Positions 25,813-37,501 are shown, counted from the first letter of the stretch. The stretch: DNA of 64,000 nucleotides from Stictocephala bisonia (GCA_035578905.1 JAQJVL010000003.1:6867512-6931511), one strand, 5' to 3'. Program-made: numbers and translations. Notes: generated from the letters alone by a model not told the origin.

Positions 25813-26575
25813 TTTTTTAAATATTTATATATTTTTACTAAATAGATTTAAGAAATTAAATTTATCAGTAGCTTTTAAGACTTGTAATACTATGTCCAAC
25901 ATTTTACACCTGAATATTGAAAGTGAAGATAAATTCAATAATTATGGAATATATAGGATTAACTATAATGATTGTAATATGTTTTACATTGGTCAGACTG
26001 TAAATTTCAGCAAAATATATAAAAACCATGTCTCTGCTTTTAAAAACAAGAAACCTGAAAGATCTAATGTAGCTAAACATCTTTTGTACCCACAGTTTAA
26101 ATAAAATAGATGAAAATGTAGATATTCTAAAAGTTTATAAGAAGGGTCGTATTATGAATGCATGGGAAGAGTTATTTATTTTAAAAGAAAAATGTAAGGA
26201 TCGTGATAAATTAATGAATGAACAGGTTAATTTTGATTCCGAAATAGTTTTTAATAATATATTTTCGGTGACTAAAAGAACAGAAGTAATAGCCAATAGG
26301 ATTTATTCAATAGTATCGCAACAGCCGCCATTTTGATGATTCCAGCCAATGGGGTCATGTGATCATGGGCCTATAAATTGAGTCGTTGAACACCATTTTC
26401 CATTATTTTGTCAATCCCTCTCATCTGAGGAAGGTGAGCGTGGTTCACCGAAATCGATCACCATAATATTTGTGCATTTTGTAGTTGTATTGTAATATTT
26501 TTTTGCATTTTGTGCCTATATTGTAATAAATTTGTGTATATTTATTTGGATCATCGGTTAACACTAATTTAAAAA
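25813..26575 (+). pseudogene. Penelope-like element fragment with GIY-YIG nuclease and 3' tail
   Basis: 25892-26104 encodes a GIY-YIG core: YGIYRINYNDC, FYIGQT, then a helix with NHVSAF and NVAKHL. A frameshift near 26100 moves to a second frame, with DILKVYKKGR and then AWEELFILKEK and MNEQVNFDSEI, up to the stop near 26336. The downstream tail has ctgaggaaggtgagcg followed by ttcaccgaaatcgatc, a PLE-like hairpin. The RT is entirely missing. The family differs from the 20.8 kb element. Confidence 0.75.
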
Positions 26576-26589
26576 AGAAATTACAATGC

Positions 26590-27843
26590 AAACTAAAGTA
26601 ATTGGCAAGATGGCATGAGTAATGCTAGAAATATTAAGTAAGTGCTTAAGCTATGAAACATGACAACAATAACAACAGATTGTAATAACACCAATAACAA
26701 TTTAAGTACAACAACAACAATAATAATCAATAATAACAATACAGAGAAGACCAAACAAACAGAATAATGGATAACAATAAATATAACAAGAATAAATAAT
26801 AAGGAAAACAGATGTTTGGGACATAACAAAACGAACAGAGCGTTGTGGCTTAGTCCAATATAACAGTGACTTTCCTCTTGAAGGAGTCTACCAATTCACT
26901 GAAGAAGTCAATGTTAGAGGTAACCACACTCCAAAGCCTCAGCAGTCTGGATAGGCCATTGTAGTACGCGTAGTTAGTCGCCTGGAAACGTCTGCGGAAT
27001 AATGTCTTAGAGCGAATACCCCGTGGGGTACAGAAATCAATGTTGGAGAGTAGGTAGGGGCAATCCAGGAGACCATTGGCAAGCTTGTAGAGAGTCACCA
27101 AGTCAAAGTGTTGACGCCTCAAGTAAAGTGGAGGAAGTCCACGACGGATGCCAACCTCACTCACAGGGATTTAATATTGTAGGGTATGCTGTTTTCGACT
27201 TTGCTTGTATAGTCATTGAGGTAGTTCTAGCCAGATCTTTGCACAGACGTCTTAAAGTACAAAACTTCTCAAAATAGTAAAAACTGCCAGTAGTCTTGAA
27301 TGCCTTATAAGCAATTTTTTCCACAACCAATAACTTGAGTTCACCAGAAAACCATTTAGTGAAAGTAGATGAGCAAATTCTCTTCATGGGTGTATTAAGT
27401 TTAATAATAGAGATAAGCAATTTGCAAAAGCCATTAAAGTGGTCTTCAATATTAGCATGTTAATCGAATGCAGGAGGATTTATATTTTGCAATTCCAGAA
27501 ATATGGCATCAAGGTTGCAATTATGGTAGTCAGGCACATATTTAACATCAGTAGAGCAGTCAGTAACTGGAAGGCTCAGGGTGACAGTGAGTGCAGGGTG
27601 ATTTATATCTTCCACAACAATGACATCTTCTACAGCAAGCACCTTAGTCATTAGAATAGAAGAAAAGATCAAATCAATGAAGACGCCTCTGTAGTTTGGG
27701 ATATGATTATATTGCCTCAGATTATGGACATCAGACAGGTTCAACAGAAATGTAGATGAATCCACCTGATGATAAATGTCCATGGCACTCCAGTTGAAGT
27801 CTGGCATAATAAAGTCGCCCATCAGTAATATATCCTCAATATG
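26590..27843 (-). pseudogene. Non-LTR retrotransposon (jockey/CR1-like) with RT core deleted
   Basis: On the minus strand, 27852-27460 encodes the end of an AP-type endonuclease (GDFIMPDFNWS, VIDLIFSS, then DINHPALTV). 27420-27170 encodes the linker (KWFSGELKLLV, FCTLRRLCKDLAR). 27164-26850 encodes the far C-terminus (GLPPLYLRRQHFDLVTLYKL, LRLWSVV). The palm with its catalytic aspartates is absent: the linker joins the C-terminal part at about 27165-27190. An AAC/AAT-rich segment at 26655-26790 is its 3' UTR. Confidence 0.78.
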
Positions 27844-27844
27844 A

Positions 27845-27930
27845 CCGAGCATGGAACCTATCGTCTACAATCCCCACAACACTTTGTCCCCAAGTAGCTG
27901 GGTTACAGCACTGCACCACCAGTGCCGAAC
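27845..27930 (-). repeat. SINE-A, proximal (tRNA-like) part of the split copy
   Basis: The complement matches the first ~87 bases of the 29331 copy: ggtggtgcagtgctgtaacc, the tcgg/tgcc terminus and ggttccatgctcgg. It complements the piece at 25461-25812. Confidence 0.85.
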
Positions 27931-28256
27931 AACTCTAACAGCTCTATCTAGAATCAAATATTTACAGCATATACAATTAACTATAATTAAATGTTTTCAC
28001 CTCCAAAATGAATGCCAAAACTTATAAGTCAGCGAACACATTACTTCTTACTTATGTAAACCCATTATACTATTTACCTAGGGAAACTACTTTTTAAACA
28101 ATATTTGTCACTTCTACCTTCTATGTACATTTAACCTACTCCAACGTCGAGTTTCTACACTCAAACTGTACCTGAGCACATAAAGTACTGACTTAATATG
28201 TTTTACCATGTCCAGTACTTCTCTTGTGGAATACAGTTTAAACTCGTGAACAAGCA

Positions 28257-28304
<48 letters not shown>

Positions 28305-29330
28305 GAAACATATAAAACATTGTATCCAAACAACCAATCCAGAAAGTACTGTTCGCTTTGGATCGATAAGTCTGGTGAACAATAAAAAACTCCGACAAAA
28401 CTTGAAGAAAATAAATCAACAAACATTCAATATGCCCGGACATCATTACGTCTAGGCATGCGACCTGATTCTTGCTAAGTTTTTAGCCTCATTTTATCCT
28501 CTATGGAAGTACAGCAAACCTGGTTTTCCTCCCATTATATATTTAAAACTATTTAATTAAGGAACAATTTTTACATTACATTATTGCCTTGTTACCGACA
28601 ACCACATGTCTCAGTCCACTCCATTGCCTAGGAGCTTATATTATGTATGTAACATGGGAAGTAACATTTTAATTTTGTAAAACAAAAAAATACGACGTAG
28701 AAGAAAATTCAAAGAAGAAAAAATGTCGTAAATAATAATAGCATATCTGTATGTAAACTTCATTAAACAGAGCAACTGACAATGTATTGACTATAGAAAA
28801 GGGTAATTGAGTGTATAAATTTATAAAGATTAAATTAGCTTGACATTATTGAACAATTTGAGCCATAAAAACTTCATATAGAAAACATATCCAAAAACAT
28901 TACATAATTTTATACAAGTCTACGTACCGAAATCTAAAACAAAAGTTTTAAGAAGATAAAGAGCTTAGTGAAATTTTCGGGCACAAACTGAAATACATAT
29001 TAGCCAAACGATATGTAAAAACGTTATCCATAAAAAAAATTTAGCCGAAATCTTTATTGCATAAAAACTATGATATTGTCGGTGTATCCTTCAAAGAAAA
29101 AAGTAAACTTTTTTCGTATATTGGGTTTACGGAGCTTAAATATTCTGATCGGATACAAAAATATACCATGGACATTATTGGATTTATATGACAGTGAATA
29201 GAAAAAACTTACTTGCCTGTAGAAGAGCTGAGTAGTTTTAATGAAATATATTATTGATAATTATAACATCTTGGCGATATATTTATATATATCGATATAT
29301 ATATATTTATATATATGGTGATATATATAG
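27931..29330. other. AT-rich spacer with an A38 tract and (TA)-rich segment
   Basis: A 38-base A run occupies 28262-28299. An imperfect TA-rich stretch at 29275-29330 directly precedes the SINE. Minus-strand frames across the poly(A) (poly-F) are artefacts. Confidence 0.7.
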
Positions 29331-29790
29331 TCGGCACTGGTGGCGCAGTGCTGTAACCCAGCTACTCGGGGACAAAGTGTTTGGGAGATTGTAGGCGATA
29401 GGTTCCATGCTCGATACTCTTAATACCGACACGGCGTCCGCTCAATGGTTGCCATCAACGCAGACACTACTAGAGAAATCTGGAGTGTCCGTGTTGAATG
29501 GTAGTCAAGGTTCAGATGTTGTGTAGTGAAGAGAACTGAGTGTCAGACTTGTCAGTTAGCTGAAAATCAGACCAACACTACGTGGTTCGGATTCCACGTA
29601 AAGCTGTAGGTCCCATAATTGGCCTGGCTATTGGGCTTTTAATAAATAGTCCTTTCTGAGCTAAGTCGAACTCAGATAGTAACAATGACTACACTCGTTC
29701 ATCTACACTCATCAAACTCATTCACTCCTCATATTCACCCATATCTCTACGATCGGCGTCTTACAGATGAATAATGAATAATGAATGAAT
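29331..29790 (+). repeat. SINE-A, most complete copy
   Basis: The ~450-base element starts tcggcactggtggcgcagtg (A-box-like ggtggcgcagtg) and has a B-box-like aggttccatgctcg about 60 bases on. A long body and a tail of gaataatgaataatgaatga repeats follow. Other copies lie at 25461/27845, 47575, 59173 and 63731. The ends agree between copies, which defines the family from this window alone. Confidence 0.88.
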
Positions 29791-30327
29791 ATTTATTGAT
29801 ATTGGAGTATAAAATATATGTTCATTTGACAGGTGACGTTGTTTTTGTTTACTTTAAAAACATTCAAGACACTACCAAAGCATGTTGTTTTCAAAAGAAC
29901 ATGTATCCTATAAATTTGTATCAGTCATTGAACCATGAGAAATGAATTAAATAATATATTAATATAGATTTTTCTTAAAGTGTGTAATAGAATAATCCAT
30001 ACAACAAATATTCTTGAATGTTTAATATTATATTAATATTATATGCAACATTTAAAATAAAAGTGGTAAAACATAATAAATTACAGTAACTAACTAGCAT
30101 ATACATTTTAGTTCAGGTCATCAGCATCAAAGTGTAATTTTAATAATAAAAACTATAATTATTTAATTTCACTGCAATAACCATTAGTTTTAATTATATT
30201 TATATTGATGTGCAATAAAAGTAATTCTCAACATTTGATTTAGTATATTCCCAAAACAGCACAATCAGTTACTTCCACAAGTTTTCATTTATATTTTTTT
30301 TACATTGCTTTTCTTCTCCATCTTCAG

Positions 30328-30377
30328 GACACAATCAGGAAGGACAATGAAGAGGACTCTTAAGTTAATTACGTTCG
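30328..30377 (+). CDS. Candidate start-codon exon of the split nuclease-like gene
   Basis: A strong acceptor (ttttcttctccatcttcag, AG at 30326-30327) is followed by 50 bases and a consensus donor gtgagt at 30378. The exon carries an ATG at 30347 and encodes MKRTLKLITF plus one extra base (phase 1). Phase 1 matches the incoming phase of the exon at 47945. Only ten codons are coding, so similarity cannot be judged. The encoded N-terminus is not a complete signal peptide, so an intermediate exon may be missing. Confidence 0.25.
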
Positions 30378-31186
30378 GTGAGTTATTGTCGAGTTCTCAG
30401 AACCATTTTGAATTCAGGGGTTTCTTTTATTTTACCGCCTTCAAAATACATGTTTTGTTCATAAGAATGATATAGTAATTTCATCGTGTCTTCACAAACT
30501 GTGAATTCTTGATGTACATTGAAAATAAACCGTGCAATTATTAGAGACAATTAAAAATTGTTTTGTGGTAATTTATTATTTACAGAGCAATCAATATATT
30601 GAATGGCTTAGGGAATTCAACTCATGAACATTTGTTGTGAGTGACTATAATTTAAATGCACAAGATATATATAAAATAGTAAACTTACACATATGAAACG
30701 TAGTAAATAATATTCTCTGTTAAAAGATGTTAATATTTGTGAAATGTTCCTTCCATGTACGGTTGGGAGAGGAATGGATTAACAGTATAGTTTAACATTA
30801 TAATAAATATTTTTATAAAATAAAGTTAAATCTTATAACTAGGCTTTACATATAAAAGTCTGATAACAGTTTATTATAAACTATAAGACTTTAGACGTTT
30901 GAATTTGGCTCCAATACTCTATGCATACTATAAAAGGATTATAAAAATTTCCCCTCAAAAAGCTATAATAAGGAGAAAATAAATATCCTGATACTGTCCA
31001 ATAAGAGCCTATGTTACTGTTTAATATATTAATGAGGGAGGTCAGGGAAGTGCAATTTAACATAAGAGGTTGATAAAAAAAAAAAGAAAAAACTTAAGCG
31101 TGCAATCGGAGAAATAATTTTAAATGATGAAGATTTTAGAATAACTTAAATACACGTTTAAATAAATGGTTAATAACGTTACATAT
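30378..31186. other. AT-rich DNA, possible intron start
   Basis: Nothing recognised. It would be intronic if the exon at 30328 is real. Confidence 0.35.
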
Positions 31187-33205
31187 CTATCCATAACTGT
31201 GATATGAAGAGATTATATCACCGATCAATAGGGGAAGACACTGTCCACAGTCAGGCTCACTTTGTCAGTTGAGTTGACCTTGACCTAACTTTCCCTCCCC
31301 TCACTATCCATAACTGTGATATGAAGAGATTATATCACCGATCAATAGGGGAAGACACTGTCCACAGTCAGGCTCACTTTGTCAGTTGAGTTGACCTTGA
31401 CCTAACTTTCCCTCCCCTCACTATCCATAACTGTGATATGAAGAGATTATATCACCGATCAATAGGGGAAGACACTGTCCACAGTCAGGCTCACTTTGTC
31501 AGTTGAGTTGACCTTGACCTAACTTTCCCTCCCCTCACTATCCATAACTGTGATATGAAGAGATTATATCACCGATCAATAGGGGAAGACACTGTCCACA
31601 GTCAGGCTCACTTTGTCAGTTGAGTTGACCTTGAGCTAACTTTCCCTCCCCTCACTATCCATAACTGTAATATGAAGAGATTATATCACCGATCAATAGG
31701 GGAAGACACTGTCACAGTCAGGCTCACTTTGTCAGTTGAGTTGACCTTGACCTAACTTTCCCTCCCCTCACTATCCATAACTGTGATATGAAGAGATTAT
31801 ATAACCGATCAATAGGGGAAGACACTGTCACAGTCAGGCTCACTTTGTCAGTTGAGTTGACCTTGACCTAACTTTCCTTCCCCTCACTATCCATAACTGT
31901 GATATGAAGAGATTATATAACCGATCAATAGGGGAAGACACTGTCACAGTCAGGCTCACTTTGTCAGTTGAGTTGACCTTGACCTAACTTTCCCTCCCCT
32001 CACTATCCATAAATGTGATATGAAGAGATTATATCACCGATCAATAGGGGAAGACACTGTCCACAGTCAGGCTCACTTTGTCAGTTGAGTTGACCTTGAC
32101 CTTACTTTCCCTCCCCTCACTATCCATAACTGTAATATGAAGAGATTATATAACCGATCAATAGGGGAAGACACTGTCACAGTCAGGCTCACTTTGTCAG
32201 TTGAGTTGACCTTGACCTAACTTTCCCTCCCCTCACTATCCATAACTGTGATATGAAGAGATTATATAACCGATCAATAGGGGAAGACACTGTCACAGTC
32301 AGGCTCACTTTGTCAGTTGAGTTGACCTTGACCTAACTTTCCTTCCCCTCACTATCCATAACTGTGATATGAAGAGATTATATAACCGATCAATAGGGGA
32401 AGACACTGTCACAGTCAGGCTCACTTTGTCAGTTGAGTTGACCTTGACCTAACTTTCCCTCCCCTCACTATCCATAAATGTGATATGAAGAGATTATATC
32501 ACCGATCAATAGGGGAAGACACTGTCCACAGTCAGGCTCACTTTGTCAGTTGAGTTGACCTTGACCTTACTTTCCCTCCCCTCACTATCCATAACTGTAA
32601 TATGAAGAGATTATATCACCGATCAATAGGGGAAGACACTGTCACAGTCAGGCTCACTTTGTCAGTTGAGTTGACCTTGACCTAACTTTCCCTCCCCTCA
32701 CTATCCATAACTGTGATATGAAGAGATTATATAACCGATCAATAGGGGAAGACACTGTCACAGTCAGGCTCACTTTGTCAGTTGAGTTGACCTTGACCTA
32801 ACTTTCCCTCCCCTCACTATCCATAACTGTGATATGAAGAGATTATATAACCGATCAATAGGGGAAGACACTGTCACAGTCAGGCTCACTTTGTCAGTTG
32901 AGTTGACCTTGACCTAACTTTCCCTCCCCTCACTATCCATAAATGTGATATGAAGAGATTATATCACCGATCAATAGGGGAAGACACTGTCCACAGTCAG
33001 GCTCACTTTGTCAGTTGAGTTGACCTTGACCTTACTTTCCCTCCCCTCACTATCCATAACTGTAATATGAAGAGATTATATCACCGATCAATAGGGGAAG
33101 ACACTGTCCACAGTCAGGCTTACTTTGTCAGTTGAGTTGACCTTGACCTAACTTTCCCTCCCTTCACTATCCATAACTATGATATGAAGAGATTATATCA
33201 CCGAT
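31187..33205. repeat. 117-bp satellite array with 465-bp higher-order repeat
   Basis: About 17.3 units start at ctatccataactgtgatatg. Unit length is 117, or 116 where tccacag is tcacag. Each unit carries ttgagttgaccttgaccta, whose complement contains TCAAGGTCA, an extended nuclear-receptor half-site. Variant sites repeat every four units: starts at 31655, 32120, 32585 and 33050 are exactly 465 bases apart, as are the aaatgtgat variants at 32003, 32468 and 32933. Confidence 0.98.
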
Positions 33206-33916
33206 TTCCTTATATTCCTCTATAGAGCTACAACAATTGCTTTAGGATCTCATTTTATGATAAAACAATCCTATTTGATAGGGGGTTTATGGCTATTTTT
33301 CATAAAGTGCAAATAAAAATAAATAATATTCTTCTAGTAATTACCATATTAAAAGAGAGTTACTTTTGAGTTATACAAATGTCTATAATCTATATAAATA
33401 ACATCTAAAAAAAAAAAGAAAAAGAAAAACAAGTATAGTAATGTTTACTTGTATCATAATATCATAAAGAAACTATTTCATACATTAAATTCAGAATATC
33501 AGTCTTCAGATACCTTGAAAACAGCCAATTTGATGAAAAAATAATAAATAAACTTGAATGCAAATTATACGCTAAAACCTTTGACATGCGACGAACGTAC
33601 TCTAAATTCCAGAAAAATCTGGTGGGCTGGGAGAAACCTTCAATCATGCTCAAATAGCAGCTTGGTAAAACATATGTCCCGACATTGAGTGCCCTTCCAA
33701 GCAAATAGGAAAGTAAGCGGATGCAAGTTATTGTCGGGTAGCGTGCTTGAAAGCAATCTCGACTGTTCATACCGAGAGCATTCTTTGTATTTTTTATTAA
33801 AAAAAAAAAAAAAAGAAAACATCGGGAAAGTATCACGAGATCGAGTGTATTGGATTCCACATTTCGAAAGATGAAGTGTATTATACATTTAAAAATTTGA
33901 GTTGATCATATTTAAT
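33206..33916. other. AT-rich spacer with a moderate-complexity block
   Basis: 33570-33780 is less AT-rich and has a minus-strand open frame (33462-33860). A stretch there, gatgcaagttattgtcgggt, loosely resembles 19748-19790, so it may be an old dispersed repeat. No protein family is recognised. Confidence 0.3.
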
Positions 33917-34225
33917 ATAACTTAAATTTGTGTTTGTCTGTCTTTGTTATCATCCATAACTTAAATTTGTGTTTGTCTTTGTTATCATCCATAACTTAAA
34001 TTTGTGTTTGTCTGTCTTTGTTATCATCCATAACTTAAATTTGTGTTTGTCTGTCTTTGTTATCATCCATAACTTAAATTTGTGTTTGTCTTTGTTATCA
34101 TCCATAACTTAAATTTGTGTTTGTCTGTCTTTGTTATCATCCATAACTTAAATTTGTGTTTGTCTGTCTTTGTTATCATCCATAACTTAAATTTGTGTTT
34201 GTCTGTCTTTGTTATCATCCATAAC
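33917..34225. repeat. 39/35-bp tandem array
   Basis: Eight units of ataacttaaatttgtgtttg followed by tctgtctttgttatcatcc. Two units (33956, 34069) lack four bases (tctg) and are 35 long. Unit starts: 33917, 33956, 33991, 34030, 34069, 34104, 34143, 34182. Confidence 0.96.
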
Positions 34226-34663
34226 CTAAGTATTTCAAACGCTGTTGGAATAAATATTATTTAATTTGATACCTCAAATAATTTCCATGATTACAAAAGA
34301 TATTTATATTCGTATAATTTTTCAGCCTTCTTTTATACTATATAGATTCTTATATAGGTTAACTTTACCACTAAAATAAATAGTGTAATGCTTTATTAAA
34401 ATAAAAGTCTTACTTTGTTACTTTTCTTTTACAACAACTATTATGCACAAAGCCAAGCCACGATTTTCAACGTTATTCAACAATATAAGTTAATATAAAT
34501 TTGAGTTGTGTAAAGTATGATACTAATGCATTATTAAATCTTCGACACTGAACCTAGAGATTGACGAACGTCCATAAAGATAAAGACGACTTTCTAATTC
34601 AGTTAAATCACCTGGAATAGGTAATGGTGTGCAAGAAAGGCCAAGTTTTAATATAATCGTTTA

Positions 34664-35735
34664 GAGATTGGCTTGATATCAAGCATAACACTCTTGTGTC
34701 AATCCAGGCTTGATAACAAAAAAGTCACAATTGTGCTAACCACCTTCTATGACACATTATGACACATCAAACACAACATAATTTGTCAACCCAGGTTTCA
34801 TATCAAACACGTCACAGTTGTGACAACCCGGGCTAGATATAAAAAACAACATATTTTTGTCAACGCAGGCCTCTGTAACAAACATATCACAGTGTGTCAA
34901 CTCGGGCTAGATATAAAAGACCACATATATTTGTCAAACCAGACATGATACACAGCATGATTTGAACACAGCTCAACTGTGCCAACCCAGGCTTGATGTC
35001 AAACACAGCATACTTTGCCATACCAGGCGTGATATCAAACAGCACAATTGTGTTAACCATGGTTTGAATAAAAAAACAGCACAATTGTGTCAACACAGGC
35101 TTGATATCGAATACAGCACAGTTCCGTCAACCCAAACTTCATTTCAACCGCAAAGAAATGTGGCAATCCAGGCTTGATATCTAACACAGCACAATTGTGC
35201 TAAAACAGGCTTGATATCAAACAAAGCACAGTTGTGTCAAACCATACATGATATCAAACACAGCGCAACTGTGCCAACCCAGGCTTGATGTCAAACACAC
35301 CATACTTTGCCATTCCAGGCGTGATATCAAGCAGCACAGTTCTGTTAACCATGGCTTGATTTAAAGCACAGCACAAATGTGCCAACTCAGGCTTGATGTC
35401 AAACGCAGCATACTTTGCCATTCCAGGCGTGATATCAAATAGCACAGTTGTGTTAACCATGGCTTGATTTAAAGCACAGCACAATTGTGCCAACACAGAC
35501 TTGATATCAAATATACAGCACAGTTGTGCAAACCCATGCTTCATGTAAAACACAGCATAGTTGTGCCAACATAGGCTTGACATCAAACACAGCATAGTTG
35601 TGCTAACACAGGCTTGATATCAAATACAGCATACTTTGCCATTGCAGGCGTGATATCAAACAGTAATGTTGTGTCAACCCAGGCTTGATGTCAAACACAA
35701 CACAGTTGTGGCATCAAGGCTTCTTAATGCTTTCA
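34664..35735. repeat. Degenerate ~37-bp tandem array
   Basis: About 28 diverged units of caggcttgatatcaaacaca followed by gcacagttgtgtcaaccc. Each unit contains the palindrome gatatc and a near-palindrome cacaattgtg or cacagttgtg. Divergence is much higher than in neighbouring arrays, so it is older. Open frames of about 70-113 codons inside it are by-products. Confidence 0.92.
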
Positions 35736-35904
35736 ACCTTACGTATGTAAGGTACACTTATCCTTTATACAATATTTATTCTATGTATTTGAATATAAAT
35801 CCTATACTCTTTTAAATGTCTATTATCTTTCATAAATTGTAGGAGTAATACACGTCTAGCTATTGTATCGAGCTGTTCCAAAAAGTGATTGGGTGATTTG
35901 TAGA

Positions 35905-36090
35905 GTCAATACCACCGTATATGTATGGGTGTGTTAGAGTTGGTTGGGTATATTGAATGCTACAGTATGTACATTTGAATACCAGTGTACATGTATGAGT
36001 GGCTGGTTGGGTATATTCAGTGAAACACTACGTATGTTTGTCATATCACAGTATCTGTATATATTGGTGGGTGAGTAAAAACCACTTTAT
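35905..36090 (+). repeat. Degenerate relic of the 36-bp minisatellite
   Basis: Pieces such as gtcaataccaccgtatatg, tatgggtgtg, accagtgtacatgtatgagt and attggtgggtgagt follow the order of the 36-bp unit at low identity. Confidence 0.55.
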
Positions 36091-36360
36091 TTGTTATTTA
36101 ATACATTTTACAAAACAAACTTAAGAGTAAAACAGTTTGTAAGCATAAACATATTATTTTAATTTACAGGAAAATTAAGATTATGTTTGAAAAATCAGCC
36201 ATTCCTGATGAAATATAAAATTTTAAGTGTAGGAAAAATATGAATTCCTAACTAGTTTTGAAGCTGAGTGTGGACAGATGGATATCAAGGCTGATACAAA
36301 TCCTACGACTTTAGACTGAGAGGAAATTCGGAAAAATTTTATTCTACGTGATCCACTCAC

Positions 36361-36448
36361 TATTCGTCGGACCCCAAGAATACTTCACAATTTCCTTCAC
36401 AGGAAGTGAAAAAGTAAGGAGACCTGACTGCCTTTTTGCCCAGGTGTG
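36361..36448 (-). CDS. Candidate minus-strand exon, cysteine-containing
   Basis: On the minus strand, a tcag acceptor (36449-36452) precedes 88 bases ending at a gtgagt donor (36360-36355). One frame is open through the exon and includes SPYFFTSCEGNCEVFLGSDE. Its composition is unlike the AT-driven chance frames around it. The ending loosely recalls PA14-type modules, which I cannot confirm. The acceptor pyrimidine tract is weak. SINE-B lies just upstream on this strand, so exonised or repeat-derived sequence is possible. Confidence 0.3.
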
Positions 36449-36568
36449 CTGACACTACATACCTACTTTCTCATATAGCGTCTCTGGTATCAAAGTTTGG
36501 GGCTTTTGCCCCCATAGACTAAAAAGACCTTTGGAGTTATACAAGATGGCCATGAATCTTGGATATTT

Positions 36569-36745
36569 TGAGCAGCCGTAGCTAAGGGGCTACTCTGCTA
36601 ACCCGGGTACGATTCTCGATGTGACCTCTAGCAGTTTTTACCCTGCCGCTTCCGTGGTTCGGAAGTCACCCATAAGCCAATAGAATCCATTGTTAGAGAG
36701 GGTTTCTTAACCTTAACTTCGCCTGGTAAAATAATACGGCCATTA
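36569..36745 (+). repeat. SINE-B with tRNA-like head
   Basis: The head has an A-box-like gtagctaaggggctactctg and a B-box-like cgggtacgattctcg. The body carries ccgtggttcggaagtcaccc. The tail is cttcgcctggtaaaataata. This copy shows that the cttattttaccagg terminus in the other copies is the 3' end read from the opposite strand. Confidence 0.75.
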
Positions 36746-37501
36746 TATTTTTTGTAATGTGTGAAAGACTTTGCAGAGGTAGTACTGGAGGCAAACAAGT
36801 TTACCTTGTTTAGTCCAACAAGAATACCATTACCATAAGTAGACTGTTAACAGTTTCAGGTCAGTGTTTTCGTAGAATAGGGGGTTTTTAGCCGGTGGTT
36901 AAGGTAGTGGGAGTTTAGCATTCGTCACTCCGTACGTCTTGCTTAAACGTATTTTCCTCTTCGCCAAGGAAAAAAAGAATAAGAAAAAAAACTGGATCGG
37001 AAGCAATCATTTCATTAAATGGTAATGACTTATTATTAGTATCAACAACACAACAAATTGGATTATTCTTACATTCCAAAATGAAAAGATGCTATAACAA
37101 GTATTTTTATTCTGTATTCAGCCCTTAAACGAATATGTCATATTAAACACGTTTTAAAAAAATAATAATCACACTATAGGTTATGATTTGTTATAAATTA
37201 GAAGTTTGAAAATAGAGTTTATTCTCACTATCTGTGAACACAAAAAGGAATGAACAACGTCGAATGACATCATGACATTCCTGGATAGCTGACATACATG
37301 CAGCCGGACAAACCGTTATGTCCCACATTTCCTTCTGTCAACCATTCTCGTGGAAATTGTCCGAAAGCCGTATAAAATGTCGTAACATTCCTTGCGCTCA
37401 ATTTGATTGTGCACATGTGGACCTTTTAAAACCACAAATAAAATTGAGTTGTACTCCCCAGTCGAGAGTACTCCCAGTCGTACCTTCACATAAGCAATAC
37501 C
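36746..37501. other. Spacer without a supported gene
   Basis: A 65-codon plus-strand frame at 37318-37515 is in somewhat GC-richer sequence but has no recognisable motif or clear splice context. Confidence 0.35.

Noticed and set aside
28114..28446. Minus-strand 110-codon frame
   Set aside because: Runs through a 38-base A tract giving poly-F; low-complexity chance frame.
31187..33205. CRISPR-like array
   Set aside because: The 117-bp units are contiguous with no unique spacers, and the setting is eukaryotic.
33917..34225. CRISPR-like array of short direct repeats
   Set aside because: No spacers; simple tandem repeat.
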